Positions 36,312 through 48,811 of a DNA stretch of 64,000 bases are shown in pieces. The translations under genes were made by a program, and so were the position numbers. Every line of letters begins with the position of its first letter. Within the stretch, counting starts at the first letter, position 1. The stretch is taken from assembly GCA_032629725.1 (NCBI GenBank), contig JAFEVB010000007.1:2046001-2110000 (forward strand), written 5' to 3'. The notes beneath the pieces were generated by a model. The model was not told the DNA's origin. It saw only the letters and a program-made list of their open reading frames with translations, and did not search any database. This stretch comes from Gremmenia infestans (lineage: Eukaryota > Ascomycota > Leotiomycetes > Helotiales > Hamatocanthoscyphaceae).

Positions 36312-37675
36312 ACCGCCCAGCCAAACCCTTTAATTCATCTGGTGTACCCAAAATCCTCCCCTTACTTCACTTCGCACAAAGAAAACGGCCTCTTCCTATT
36401 GAGAACAAAGATTTCCACCCGAGCAATTCTCTTGTTTTGCCTGACCATACTCTTACCCTACTATCGCGCCTAACCAAATTTTCGATACACCGCCGTTGAT
36501 TTGATTTGAGTTGATTGCTCGATTTTTCACAGATGGACATAACGTCACGCGCCAGCATATATCGTGTTTATTTTTTTTTGTTTGCTTTATTTGTGCGTTT
36601 GTTTGTTCGTTCGGCTTGTTCTTCTTGAGATACCAAATACCAGATTGCTAGCGATCTTCTTTCTTGGCTTTACTTGCTTGGTTGATGGATGGATGGATGA
36701 ATAGATTGCGATGTAGAAAGGGGGTGGATGTAGATGTGGAGGGAGGTTGATAGGTGGGGAAAGAGGGAAAGGAGGGAGGAAGGAGGAAGGGGTGCAGATA
36801 TAGTACCAGGTGTGGGGCGTGGAGTGGGGGTATTAATAATAAATATATGTGTTGAGTATACTTAACTTGACTTACCTGTTTTGTTCCCATTTGAGAGGAC
36901 TTCCCATGTGACTGGACTGAGTGGAGTTGCGTTGCATATACTACAGCTAGCTTCTCATCACTGTCCGTCTTCCCAACTAATCTTTCTGCATATTGCGGTG
37001 CACAGCTTGTTCAGATGGCCTCCAATCTAAAAGTGAAACTGGGAGGCTAGCAAGCAGATAATAAGATGGCCAATCATGCACTAGGTGCGAATTAATGCGG
37101 TTTACCAGCTTTCGGCGTGCCAGTCCATATGCATTTGCTGGAAAGCTCAAGCTCGGTAGGTTGATTATCCGTAATTACTCTCAGAGTTAAAAAGTTATAT
37201 GTTGCTGCTATGTGTCTATTAAAGAATACTGTAGGATTCTAGTGTAGAATTGAACACCAATCTCATCCTAGGAGGCATTGTAAGTATCCTCCCTTTGTGA
37301 AAAGTCATACCGAAAGCAGTGATCAAGGAATAGGGGACTTTGTTCCATGAAACCTGTATTGAGCTTGTTTTATCGTTCAACATCTCCCTGCCTTTCATAG
37401 GTGGATGAAACTGTTGCATCCCTCGTCTTCCGCCAATTCACTTTAGCTTGGGAGAAATGAGGCATCATCCTCCACCGCTTAAGTCCAAACCCTCAATCGC
37501 CAGCTTTCACATAACCTTAATACTCGAATAACATTACCCTAAGAGACCAGCTCTTTCCCATATCGACCTACTTCCCAGAACACCCTTTCGCTACAGCTAC
37601 GTGCTCTTCGTACACATAGTTCACCCCCACAAGCAAAAACTGCCAGCTCTCTAAACAACTTTATGTTTAATAACA
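36312..37675. other. Intergenic with GATG/GAGG microsatellites
   Basis: 1.36 kb. T-rich at 36560-36620; GGATGGATGGATG at about 36684; purine-rich GGGAAAGGAGGGAGGAAGGAGG at about 36750-36790. No gene seen. Confidence 0.5.
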
Positions 37676-38737
37676 ATGGATGATGCAGAAAGCTATAGCG
37701 GGGCCTCAGTGCATGCGCTCAGAATGCTGGGCCTCCAAAGAGGTCTTGGTAACTGGGGGGGAGAGTCAGAACTTCTAGGTCGTCTACGCCACCATGATCT
37801 GCAGCAGTGCCCCGATCCCTCATGGATTTGGGATTCGGATCCCTCTGGAATCAAATGGCGATTAGAAGTGGATGAAAAATATCAGAGGTCGATTCAAGAA
37901 TCCGATGCTCTTGCCGCCACGGAAATAAACTATTACAACCATCAACTTCAAGCCGCCAAAAACGCCGGCGAGGAGCGAAAAGCCCGTAATTATGACAAGT
38001 GGAGAGCAGCATACCGAGAATATGAGCAAAGGATTCCAGGTCTAAAGATGGGGCCGGCAAAGGAGCAATGGGCCGAACAGAGCAAGCAAGCACACAATAT
38101 TGCGGATCTTTTTAACCCAAATTTCCCCGATATAACACCATACTCGGTATTTGCCGCTGTAAGTTTCTATGTAAAATTCACCAATATAGTGTACATCTAA
38201 CATGCATGTCAACAGCCCCGGTCCACAATGAGCGGCTTTCCCCTAGCTGCCAAATCTTCAAATCCCAACAACGGAGTCGCTCATAGCAGCCCAAGAAGAA
38301 TTACAGAAAACCAAAGGATAGCTAGCGGAAAAGCCTCCAGTCAGCAGGTTTGTGACTCTCACCCTACTTTATTTCTTCTATCTAATACTTGACAGGAACC
38401 CATTGTAAAGTCAAAGTGTAAGATGCAAAGTGTTAGAATCCAAGAAGATCTCAAAAATAACGAGATTCCTCACATTTTCGTCCACGATGCCAGGGCAAAC
38501 TTGCCCAACGCAAGAGACTTGTGGTACTTTGTCGAGCCCTATAATGCGGACGAGGTAATTGGGGTTCGTGGCACCGGTTACTATGTCCTATTCCCTTGCA
38601 ATAGCACTGGGGGTGAAGGTGTATATGAATGTTGGAATGCCATCGGCAACTGGTGGAAAGATATTCCCAAAGCCGAGTTTAGTTTGCATTGTCCGGCGAA
38701 GTATATTGCACAGCACGGTGGGGTTGGCCAGACTTGA
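37676..38737 (+). CDS. Hypothetical protein (about 318 aa), 3' end uncertain
   Basis: Exons 37676-38158, 38216-38347 and 38396-38737, all phase 0 with clear donors (GCT|GTAAGT, CAG|GTTTGT) and acceptors (CAACAG, TTGACAG). The N-terminal 160 residues are charged and helical (QAAKNAGEERKARNYDKWRA...). The C-terminal 110 residues look like a compact fold rich in aromatic residues (ARDLWYFVEPYNADEVIGV, YECWNAIGNWWKDIP). I recognise no family. The three-exon model stops at 38737, but frames open to 38936-38939 follow an acceptor at about 38806-38810. With a donor at 38718 or 38723 the protein would instead gain 40-45 residues, either FSCTGEKLMVV... or an Arg-rich tail. Confidence 0.6.
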
Positions 38738-39023
38738 TTGCCAAAATTTCCCTCAAAGCGTATCTTATATGGGACACTTGGTAATAATGCCGGATTCCGC
38801 ATTTCAGAGGCGAACAGTACAAATTTTCCTGCACTGGCGAAAAGTTGATGGTGGTAATACGAATTCTGATTCACGTGGAGTGGAGGAGAGTCGCCGGCAG
38901 ACACGAGGGCGTGTTATGTTTAAGACTAAACCGCGTTGATTAGACTATTACTACCCTGTAGCATAATTGCACTTCGCATGCAGCCCGAAAAGGGCACTAA
39001 GGCAGCACGTGAATGATTCTATT

Positions 39024-40335
39024 TCAAGTGGCAACTCTGAAAACATACTTGAACCCTTTCGCCTTACCAGCTTTCAACATTGACAGCCCCTCTCCCACCC
39101 CTTGCAAACCCCCATCCACAACCTCGAAAGGATGGCCAGTCAGATTCCCATCTACTAGCATCTTGGCGACATATCGAAAGAACACGCAAGTCCACTCTGG
39201 ATCACTCTTCACAAATTCTACATCCGTCGGTTGCTTGACCATGCCAGGCCGATATGCTGCCGAATGCGCGGTTCCGACATAGGTGTAGACCACTTTAACA
39301 CTTTCTGGTATACCTTCGTCGTCGTACCTGTTGGAACCAGAGACTACCGATAGGAATGATTTTTCTGTGTCCGTGGAAGGCGAAAGCATCTGAGAGACTG
39401 GTATCCAAGTTCCATTTCCGGAAATGGCATCAAAAGCGTGGTGGCATTCCAGGCCTGGATCGCAAAGTCAGCACTGCTCTAACGTAACATTCACGACCTA
39501 CCATTTAATTTTTCCTTCACCAGTCTCTTCATCTCTTCAGCTCCTACGCGGTAGTCATCTAGTGCGTCGCCTTTGGATTTGTCTAGTAGTGGACCGAGGT
39601 GCCAGGAGCTTGAACCTGCGATGGCAATAATAGGGTGGATGTTTGAAGCACGAGCAAGCTTGACTGCAAAGGTTCCAAGAGCGCCAGATGCGCCGTAAAC
39701 TATCAGTGGTAGAGGAGGACTCTCCAAAGATCGTGGAGACCAAGGAGGTGGGAGGCCTTGACGGCGGAGGAGGGTTATGCCTGCGGTAGTAATCACGAGA
39801 GGAATGGTCGCTGCTTCTGTATGGATATGTAACATATGTCAGAAAATGGTTGATATAAATGCAATAAGATATGCCGTTAAAACACAAAGAAGGATATCTT
39901 TGGAAGGCTTGGAAACACAAGGATGACATACCCTCAAAGCTCGTTTCATCCGGAATCTTGAACACCGTATGATACGGCGCAATAGCGTACTCAGCAAAAG
40001 CACCATGGGGACTCATCATGGGATGGAAAGCAGCAACACGGTCTCCAACAGCAAACTCTCTGGTCTTGACGACCTCCGAACCCAGTGCGTGGACAATTCC
40101 GGCGATGTCATCGCCGCTGTTGAGCGAGACATTGAGAGCTGTTAAATGCAGCCAGTCTATATTTTACTGTCAAAATCAGACCGCAAAAGTGGTAACATGT
40201 GAGTGGGTAACCTTTAACATTTGAGCCTGCTACAATGACTTTTATCACCACTTCCTTAGGACCTGGCTCTGGGATCGGAACTTCGTGGATTTCGGTCCAG
40301 AGCTCAGGCGTTGGATGAACAATCACTTCTTTCAT
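39024..40335 (-). CDS. Medium-chain dehydrogenase/reductase (zinc-type alcohol dehydrogenase/enoyl reductase-like)
   Basis: 364 residues; minus-strand exons 40335-40212, 40156-39932, 39816-39502 and 39454-39024, each join carrying one base. Features: N-terminal GroES-like half with VVIKVIVAGSNVKDW and SGDDIAGIVHALGSEV, then the NAD(P)-binding Rossmann motif IVYGASGALGTFAVKLA (about 165-181) and a C-terminal VDGGLQGVGEGLSMLKAGKAKGFKYVF. It lacks the structural-zinc Cys cluster and a catalytic Cys-x-x-His pattern, so it resembles zinc-independent quinone/enoyl reductases of the toxD/trans-enoyl-reductase group. Such enzymes reduce C=C double bonds with NADPH, sometimes with polyketide synthases, but no polyketide synthase is present here. 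Substrate unknown. Confidence 0.88.
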
Positions 40336-40857
40336 TATCTCCCTAAAGCAAGCTTCTCAAACGTGGATAAAATTTGTCTCGACACTACCAAATTAATGGG
40401 GTTCAGACGTATCGCGTTGATATGTATCCCAAACCCTAGAGACAAGGTTGGCGGTGATGGATTGGGTTGAAATAGAGCTCCTAGTAAATTAGGAGATGAG
40501 TGAGAGTTGTCTCTCTATACAAGGTTCAGAGAATCTGGTTCATTTTCAAGCAAGGGTGCTTGGTTTGCGTGCGTTGTAAGCAGGAATATAGTAAGCCGAA
40601 GAAGGAACGCTGCAAGAACCTGGCCAATGAATTCATTTCCGTGGCGCGGTGGCTGTCTCCTTTTTCGTCGGCAATGCGCGCTTACTAAAGCTGAGCCGCG
40701 TGGGTAGCTGATGACAAAGTTCTTTTGATATTGTGTTTTATTAGTCTACTCCATATGTATCCCGAATTAACTAAACAACCTGCATTTGCTAACCTGTCTT
40801 GCAATGTAATATACTTCTTAAATCTCAAATTTTCAGCTTGTGAACTAGTCTGTCAAT
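40336..40857. other. Intergenic upstream of MDR gene
   Basis: Promoter side of the dehydrogenase gene. No other structure recognised. Confidence 0.5.
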
Positions 40858-41091
40858 ATGACTCGCTTCTGTAAGTGGCCCGTGCTCTTAAGGTTATTCC
40901 AACTTCCACTTCTATACTTCTAAGCTTTTCTCTTCGTAGTTGTCTTATTTAACAAAACCCATATATTGATGCTCTATCGAACAGTGACGCAGTCAGCAGT
41001 GCAAATTCTGGTAGCATGGTCCGCTCTTCTACGAAGCCTCCTAGGTCGGGTTCTATATTTAAATGTTGGCGTGAGGGGAAACTACTTCTGA
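40858..41091 (+). CDS. Two-exon micro-ORF (54 aa), intact copy of dispersed unit
   Basis: ATG at 40858, 13-nt first exon, donor TTCT|GTAAGT at 40871, acceptor CTTCGTAG at 40938-40939, second exon 40940-41091. The spliced frame is hydrophobic, with THILMLYRTV and WSALLRSLLGRVLYL. The intron and the ILMLYRTV segment are shared with the degraded copy at 9598-9805. Possibly the remains of an old transposable element or a small duplicated gene. The product is not recognisable; it lies just left of the RIP-affected island and may itself be a relic. Confidence 0.35.
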
Positions 41092-41897
41092 ACTTAACTT
41101 GATCCAGCGATGCTTCTTTTTCAACTGATGGTTCTAGAGTGTGGGGCGTAATGAATGGTTTGCTTAAGGATGCCGTTCAATATTTCACTTGATCTGAGAG
41201 ATTGACGTTTTGTTAAAAACGTTTGTATTGTATTGAAAGATCCGCCTACTAAACCCAAGCCTAAAGTCTTATGTAGCTCTAAAGCCACCCAAGATACTAA
41301 CAAGTAAGTTGGTAAGTACAGCCAATAGCTATCATTCTGCCACGATAGATGAGAGGAATGGTGCTCTTATAAAGCATTCTCTATTGCCTGACGTATAAGA
41401 TGTGAATCGAACTGTCTGCTGCATAAAGCGTTAGGATCGCGATAGGCGTATTATTCCTACTTATAGTTGTGAGATCCGCATCACCCTATATAGGTTGTGT
41501 ATTACTATTTATGCGGATTCGACCTATATATAAAGAAGAAGTAAGTAATAACCCCTTTCCTGATTAACGTTTAACGCAATAAGCTTTAAAGCTTAACTTA
41601 TAGTTTATATAGTCGATAGTACTAAAGTCTATCAAATCATAACTATTATTGCCGGGCAGGAATGATTTAATAATCTATTCAGCATTCAACCTAATTAATG
41701 CAATGTCCGGAATATCTGGGCCTGTTAAAACCTTATTATATACCTGACGCGTACTTAAGTTGTTTAAGGTGATACTTCTATGCAAGGAGTTGATAAGCGT
41801 GACGGTGATTTTAATAACGTCGCCTGGTTTTACTATAAAATCTAAAAGGTTAAAATATGCGGGCGGTCCGGGATACCATTTATACTATAGGAGGTAG
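41092..41897. other. AT-rich flank of the retrotransposon island
   Basis: From about 41300 the sequence becomes rich in TA and stop codons like the elements to the right. No LTR or open frame is recognisable. Either RIP leaked from the repeats or an older repeat was the insertion target. Confidence 0.5.
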
Positions 41898-41902
41898 ATA
41901 AA

Positions 41903-42335
41903 TGTAACGATCGCCCAGCCTACGTAGTGCTAGGGTAAGTCTTATGACTTAAGTTAGGTCCCTAGACTTAGGTTATTATTAGGTTAATATTAGTATCTAT
42001 TAATAGATTACTAGTTGCTATACTTAGGAGTATAGCTTATTATAAAGTATAAAGTAATAAACGTATATTAGGAAATACTATTTAAGTTAAGTATAAAGCT
42101 CTTATCTAATAGGTAATAACCTAGCCTTATATAGAACCTTTATGCCTTTAGATCTTAATAGATCCTAATAGGCTATAAGAATCCCTACGGTCCTTCTTAG
42201 TCTATTACATGACTAATATACTAGAAAAACGTCTTTTACTTATATAAGAAAAACCTATCCCTACTAAGGGTTCTCCTACGTCTAAAACTAGATATTAAGC
42301 CTAAGGTCCTTTGGTTATATATTACGTTTATAATA
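41903..42335 (-). repeat. LTR, element 1 left (3' LTR)
   Basis: 433 bp. Starts TGTAACGATCGCCC on the plus strand and ends CGTTTATAATA; the end base pair expected as CA is TA here through RIP. Highly similar to the LTR at 47926 and, inverted, to those at 48380 and 54394. Confidence 0.9.
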
Positions 42336-42429
42336 CTATTCCTCTCTTGGTTAGCGTAGTCCCTACGCTTAAGTATAATATAGAGAAACATCTTTCTTAT
42401 AGTATAGCTTTCCTTCTTTTTTATTATAT

Positions 42430-42960
42430 TACCTATTTATAATATTAAAGATAAAGAACGCTTTATCTTTTATAACTAAATTATCTCTTTTAGTTATCTT
42501 ATTAATATAAAGTGCTTTTGCTATAAATCTTAAAGCTTAGAGTATATTATATCTAAATCCTTAGATTTAGGCAAATGTAGTACTTACGTAAAATCAAAAA
42601 TAAAATGCGATGTTTATAGTCTATTACTTATAGACTAGTTTATACTAAAGCGTAAAAAGCTTTATCTAAAGCAAAAGAGGTAGAAAACGCTCTTAAAGCT
42701 ATTATATCTTAATTAGTAATAGTCTAAGTTTAAACGCTATGCCTAGGACATATTATATTAGGGCCTTAAAACCCTTAATAAGCTTAAAGCTTTAGAAAAG
42801 AAAAAGAAAGTTAAGAAAGAGAAAAATAAGCGGTGCAAGTAGAAAGCTTTACCTGCTTCTATTTCTAATCTTTTTACTAGTAGTCCTTTGCTTAGTCCTA
42901 ACCCTTTTAATAACCCTGCTTTTATTATATTACTAGCTATATATAATCCCTTAGGCTAGT
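42430..42960 (+). pseudogene. Antisense cysteine-cluster ORF relic in element 1
   Basis: Opposite in sense to gag-pol, between the chromodomain region and the 3' LTR. It mirrors the relic at 53790-54290: remains of a Cys cluster followed by a KCD-like motif, then a Lys/Glu-rich helical segment (KLKALEKKKKVKKEK-like) and a Ser/Pro/Asn tail. It is more heavily mutated than the copy in element 2. Confidence 0.5.
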
Positions 42961-45900
42961 TCTAGTTAGATTAAGGTACTAATCTTAATAGTTTATAAAT
43001 ATCTTAAGGTCCTTAAGTATTATTCTTAGTTCCTAGGTGTTTTCTAAGTATAGGTAGTTTATCTATTTAACTAAGTACTTAATACTTTCTCTAACTTGTT
43101 TATAGTCTAGTATTACTTTAACTTTATATTTAGTATTAGGATTAACTAGTTGGATTTTTATAATAGGCGCAGGTAGCACCTTTAGTAGTGCTAGTTTAAG
43201 AAAGGATATATAGAATACTAGATATATGTTTATTATTCTAGGTAGTACTAATTTATAGTTAACTAGTTCTATAACTTATTTTATTTTAAATAGCTCTAGC
43301 TTCTTATAATTTAGTTTTATGCTTAGTTATTTTATCTTAATATTTTTTTATATTAGATAGACTTTATCTCTTTTTTTAAGCGTAGGTTTTATACTATGTT
43401 TTCTATTATAGTATAATACTGCTTTTTTTATAAAGAATACTAGATCGCTAGCTAGTTTCTTCTAAAGTGCTTTAAGGTCTTTTACCTATATAGTTGCGGA
43501 TTAGTTATCTAATCCTAAGATTATTACAAAGCGGTAAGCCTTAGGGTTATAACTATAATTTGCATATACTAGTAAGATCTTTATATTTTCCGCAGCTAAT
43601 ATATTATATATAAACTAGGCAAGTAGTAGAAGCCCTACCTAGTTATTCTGCTTATAGTTTATATAATACTAGATATATATTTCTATTATCTGATTTATCT
43701 ATTTAGTTTATCTATTAGTTTGCAAGTAAAAACTTATTAATAGCTTTCTTTTAATACCTAGCAAAGCTATAAATGCTATTTAGAATTTTAAAGTAAAGAG
43801 CTAATCTTTATTTAATATAATTTCTTCTAGCGCACTATAGTTTACTACTACTACTTAGAGAAATGCCTAGGCTAAGTCTTTAGCTATACTTGATTCCTTA
43901 TAGGGTATTATATAGATGTATTTTATTAACCTATCTATAATAACTAAGATAGAATTATATTCTACTTCTATTATTAGGTTCTTAAATAGTAGTAGTTTAA
44001 CTATAAAGTCCTATATAATAGATGTTTAGGGAGTCTTTAGCATATTAGGTAATTATATTATACTATATAAAGTATATTATAATACCTTATTCTATATATA
44101 AGTATTATACTTACTAATAACCTTCTTAACTATTATTTATATACTTAGGAAATAGTATCTCTATAAGAGCCTCTCCTAGATTCTAGTGTTCCCTTAATAT
44201 CTATAAGCTAGTAGCTTATGCTATTTCTTAACGAATTTTTTTTAGATGCTTTTAAAGATATATATTTTATTTTTATATAGTAGAAGCTTTTCTATATTCT
44301 TCTAGAAGTATTATAAGATGCCTTCTACTACTATATCCTCTTTATATACCGATCTAATTTTATTTATAAATAGGTTACTATTAATATAGGTTGCAGCTGC
44401 GATTTATTATTTATTTAAGATAAGGTTATTACTATTTTCCTAGAAGATCGCAACGCTTTTTATTTCCTTTTTTATTTTATATCTTAGCTTCTAACTTAGC
44501 GCGTTAGCATATACGTTTTTTATTCCTTTTATATATTTAATTTATAAGTTATAGATAGCAAGTGTTTCTACCTATCTTATCTACTGCCTATTTAAGTCTT
44601 TAGTTATAGTAAAGCTAATAAGATTCTTATAATTAGTAAGAATTATTACTAGGAAGTTAGCCTCCTAAAGGTAAACTTTCTATTCTTATAATACTTTAAC
44701 TATTACTAGAAGTTCCTTATTATATATATTATAGTTAAGTTCTATAGATATTATTTTTCTAAAGTAGTACGCTATTAGATGCTAGCTGCTATTTTTATAT
44801 TTTTATATAAGTACTTCTTTTATTACTTTATCTAATATGTTTATTTCTGCTATTAACTTAAGTTTTAGCTAGAAGTTCTAGTAGATAGGCTTTTTTATAA
44901 AGGCCTGCTTTAGCTCTTAGAATGCCTTTTTTGCTTCTTTTATCTATTTAAACTTCTGCTTCTTTTTTATTAGGTCTATAAGTAATAGAGCCTTTTTTAA
45001 ATATAACTTAATAAACTTCTAGCAGAAGTTTATAAATCCTAGGAAAAATTATACTTATTTAATTATAGTTAGCATCTCCTAGGTAATAATCGCTTAGACC
45101 TTTTTAAGATCTAGGCTGATTTTCTCTAGCGTAATTATATAGCTTAGAAAGGTGATTTTTTTTATATAAAAGTTGCACTTAGATAGCTTTAGGCGGAATC
45201 CCTTTACTATAAGTGCTTTTAAGACCTATATTATATATTCTATATGTTATTCCTTATTATTTAAATATACTAGTATATTATTAAGGTAATATATATAAAA
45301 CTTGTTTAAGAAAGCTCTTAATATATTATAGTTAACTTTTTAACAGGTTGCTAAAGCGTTGGTTAGCTTAAATAGCATAATCTAATACTTATAGTAACCA
45401 AATCTAGTTTAAAATGCTATTTTCTATTCCTTGCTTTTTGCGATACGGATTAGGTAATATGCGTTCTTTATATCTAGCTATATAAAGATTACTGCCTCCT
45501 TTAGGCAATTCTATATATTATCTGCCTATAGTAGCAGATACTAATTTTTTATAGTTATTTTATTTAGCTTTCTATAGTTAATATAAAACTGGTCTAGTTT
45601 ATCTTTCTTTTTTTGCAAATAGTATTAGCGCTTCTAATAGGGAGTGCAACTCTCTTATCTATCTCTTAGATAACGCCTTATTAATATACTTTTTCTATAG
45701 TCTTATCTCTTTTTTACTATACTAGTAAAGTGGTTCCTAAGAAGGCTTACATTTTTTCTTAAGTAGTATCTTATAGTTCTATAGTTAATATTTAGATAAA
45801 GCTTTCTTACTTTATAAGTTATTAAATATCTATTTAAACTTTTTATACTATACTAGTATCTTTTTTTTAACTCTTTTATTATCTAGTAGAGAGCCTTAGG

Positions 45901-47925
45901 TTGCGTGCCTTAGCGCGTTATAGAAAGTAGCGCTAACCTCTTTATAGCTATATAGTTATTTTAATATATAGCTATATTAGATAAACTTTACTTTATAAGT
46001 TTTCTAGTTAATTTCTAGATTATATTATCTAATCTAAGAAATACTAAAGATAGCTTAATTATTCTTAATATAGATTATATCTAGGCTGATTTCCTTCTAG
46101 TAACCTCTAATAGTTATCTATATAGGTATAGTCTTATACTTAACTATCTTTCTATTTGTTTTAATTACTATTCTATTAATAATAGTAAGTAGGTAAGGTT
46201 CTACTTTCTCTTATATTAGTATATTAAGCCTTTTAATAGTTTCTAGCAAAATAAAGTTCCTTTATATACTAGAGTTAAGTATAACCTATAGCTTTTTTCC
46301 TTTAGTGCAGGCGTTTAGTATTATATAGTTTTAGCTTTTTATAGCTGCCACTTTCCTTCCTAGTTGTTTTTTTTCTAAGACTTTATATTTTATAAATTAG
46401 TTTTCCTATAGTTAGTAACTGCTTTTCTATCTTATTAGTTAGTATAAAGTATTTAGCGCGAATATACTTTATGCTTTATTACTAATATATTACTAAGTAA
46501 AGATTATTAAATTCATAGGAAATAAAAAAAAAGTTGTTTTCCTTTAAATACGTTTGCTTAACCTTTTGCTAGTAATCTCCTAGATTTCTTCTAGCTTAAT
46601 AATTAAGCTTAGCTTTAGTATTTCTTCTTTTAGAATGCCTTTAATAATCCTAGGCTATTAAGATGCTTTAAAGATAACTTGTTATATATCTTAGTATATA
46701 ACTATATAATAGATACCTTTTTCTGGTTTCTCTATTCCTAGCTAAAAGTCTCTTTTAAAAGCTAGTTTATCCCTTTCTTTAGGTTTCTACTAGTTTCCTA
46801 TAAAAAGCTTATTGCTAGCTATAATCTATTTTTTATCTATATTAGGTAGCTAGTTTATAGAATCCTAAGATAAGCTTGCTTTTTCTTTTATGTTTATTTC
46901 CTAGCTTTTATATTTAGGTAGTTGTATGCTATACTTCTATCTCTTAGGGTTAGGTTATAATACTATATCTAAGGTTTATATAGCTATACTTATATTTTAT
47001 TTCTTTTAGGGCCTTTTCCTTTTTTTCTGCCTATAAGAGAATACTAAGTATCTAAGCAATCTATACTTAAAATAAAGTCCTTTTTAATATCGCTTATCTT
47101 ATTTCTTCTTAGAAAGTAGGTTTAGTTTTTAGTAAGCAGCGTTAATCTCTATTAGGTCCCTCTAGTTTTTTCTTTCTATCGATTTTATTTTTCCTAACTA
47201 TTTACTAAAGTTGTAGGTCCTTTTCTATTTAAGAGACCTCTTAAAGAATTAGTTATTAATTTTAACCGCTTTCTTAACTATTTTAGTAAAACTAGTTGGT
47301 TGGTTTATTTTAGTTAGTTTATCCTTAATGAAGTTCTTTAGTCCTATATAGTACTAGCTAGTTAGGGCGCGGTTGCTCTATTCTACTATATCTAAATACT
47401 ACTAGAACCTAGCTATATATTTAGAAGCTAACTTGTTCTGTTTTAGTTATTATAGCTTTTGCTTAGCTATACTCTACTATTTAAGGTTACTAAAGACTTA
47501 TTAGATATTTTTCTTAAATACTTTATAGCTTATAAATATAGCCTAGGTTAAGGTTCTGGCTTTGATTGTAATTTGCTTTTAACTGGTTTTGTTTACTATA
47601 AAATCGTTAATATAGGTCTTAACCTAGTTAAAAGCTATGCTTTAAAAGTAACTAATTATATAGATAACCTTTACTATCTTAGTTTCAAATAAGTATTAGT
47701 TAAATAAAATATAGATATCTATTAAGGTTAGAAAGTTATCTAACTTGCTTTTATCTTTATAGAATATATTAGATGTCTTAATAACTACAGTTTATTCTTA
47801 TACTATAAAAGTCTAAGCTAGCGCTAGTATAGAAGCTGGAGTTGGCGTTAAGGTTAGAGTGTTTTTCCTTTTAGCAGATTTAGTAAATAATATTATTCTA
47901 TTAATAAAAAGACTAGTACTTAAAG
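42961..47925 (-). pseudogene. gag-pol relic of element 1
   Basis: Reading right to left, pieces of gag, CCHC knuckle, protease, reverse transcriptase, RNase H, integrase and chromodomain occupy the same relative positions as in element 2 but are saturated with stops. The orders match by mirror position (x in element 2 corresponds to 41903+54827-x). Confidence 0.8.
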
Positions 47926-48358
47926 TATAATGATTGCCTAGCCTATATAATACTAGAGTAAGTCTTATAACTTAAGTTAGGTTCTTAGACCTAGGTTATT
48001 ATTAGGTTAATATTAGTATCTATTAATAGATTACTAGTTGCTATACTTAGAAGTATAGCTTATTATAAAGTATAAAGTAATAAATATATATTAGGAAATA
48101 CTATTTAAGTTAAATATAAAGCTTCTATCTAATAGGTAATAACCTAGCCTTATATAAAACCTTTATACCTTTAGATCCTAATAGATCCTAATAGACTATA
48201 AGGATCCCTACGGTCCTTCTTAGTCTATTATATAACTAATATACTAGAAAAACGTCTTTTGCTTATATAAGAAAAACCTATCCCTACTAAGGGTTCTTCT
48301 ACGTCTAAAACCAAACATTGAGCCTAAGGTCTCTTAGTTATATATTATATTCGTAATA
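47926..48358 (-). repeat. LTR, element 1 right (5' LTR)
   Basis: 433 bp, starts TATAATGATTGCC where the left copy has TGTAACGATCGCC: the changes are G-to-A and C-to-T. Ends CGTAATA at 48358, followed by target duplication ATAAA. Confidence 0.9.
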
Positions 48359-48379
48359 ATAAAAGCAATACTACTATTT

Positions 48380-48811
48380 TATTACGAATATAATATATAA
48401 CCAAGGGACCTTAGGCTTAGTATCTAATTCTAAACGTAGGAGAACCCTTAATAGGAATAGATTTTCCTTATATAAGCAAGAAACGTTCTTCTAGTATATT
48501 AGTTATATAACGGACCAAGGAGGACTATAGGGATCCTCGCGGCCCGTTAGGATCCATCAGGATCTAAAGGTATAACGGTTCTATATAAGACTAGGTTATT
48601 ACCTATTAGATAGGAGCTTTATACTTAACTTAAATAGTATTTCCTAATATACACTTATTACTTTATACTTTATAATAAGCTATACTCCTAAGTATAGCAA
48701 CCAGTAATCTATTAATAGATACTAATATTAACCTAATAATAACCTAGGTCTAGGGACCTACTTAAGTTATAAGACTTACCTTAGCACTACGTAAGCTAGG
48801 CGATTATTACA
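48380..48811 (+). repeat. LTR, element 2 5'
   Basis: 432 bp, TATTACG...ATTACA; TG at the left end changed to TA by RIP, CA end retained. Inverted copy of the element 1 LTRs. Confidence 0.9.

Larger units (their letters stand above)
41898..48363 (-). mobile_element. Ty3/gypsy chromodomain LTR retrotransposon, element 1 (RIP-inactivated)
   Basis: Full-length element, LTRs at 41903-42335 and 47926-48358, flanked by the 5-bp target duplication ATAAA (41898-41902, 48359-48363). Coding sense is minus: the polypurine tract lies next to the left LTR (AAGAGAGGAA on the minus strand, about 42339-42348), and the reverse-transcriptase active-site region lies near 45285. Every frame is full of stops, mostly TAA/TAG, and CpA/TpG is strongly depleted in favour of TA, the RIP signature. 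The reverse-transcriptase motif corresponding to YLDD reads YLNN, so the enzyme could not work. Compared with element 2, this copy has lost more CA/TG dinucleotides. Confidence 0.9.
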
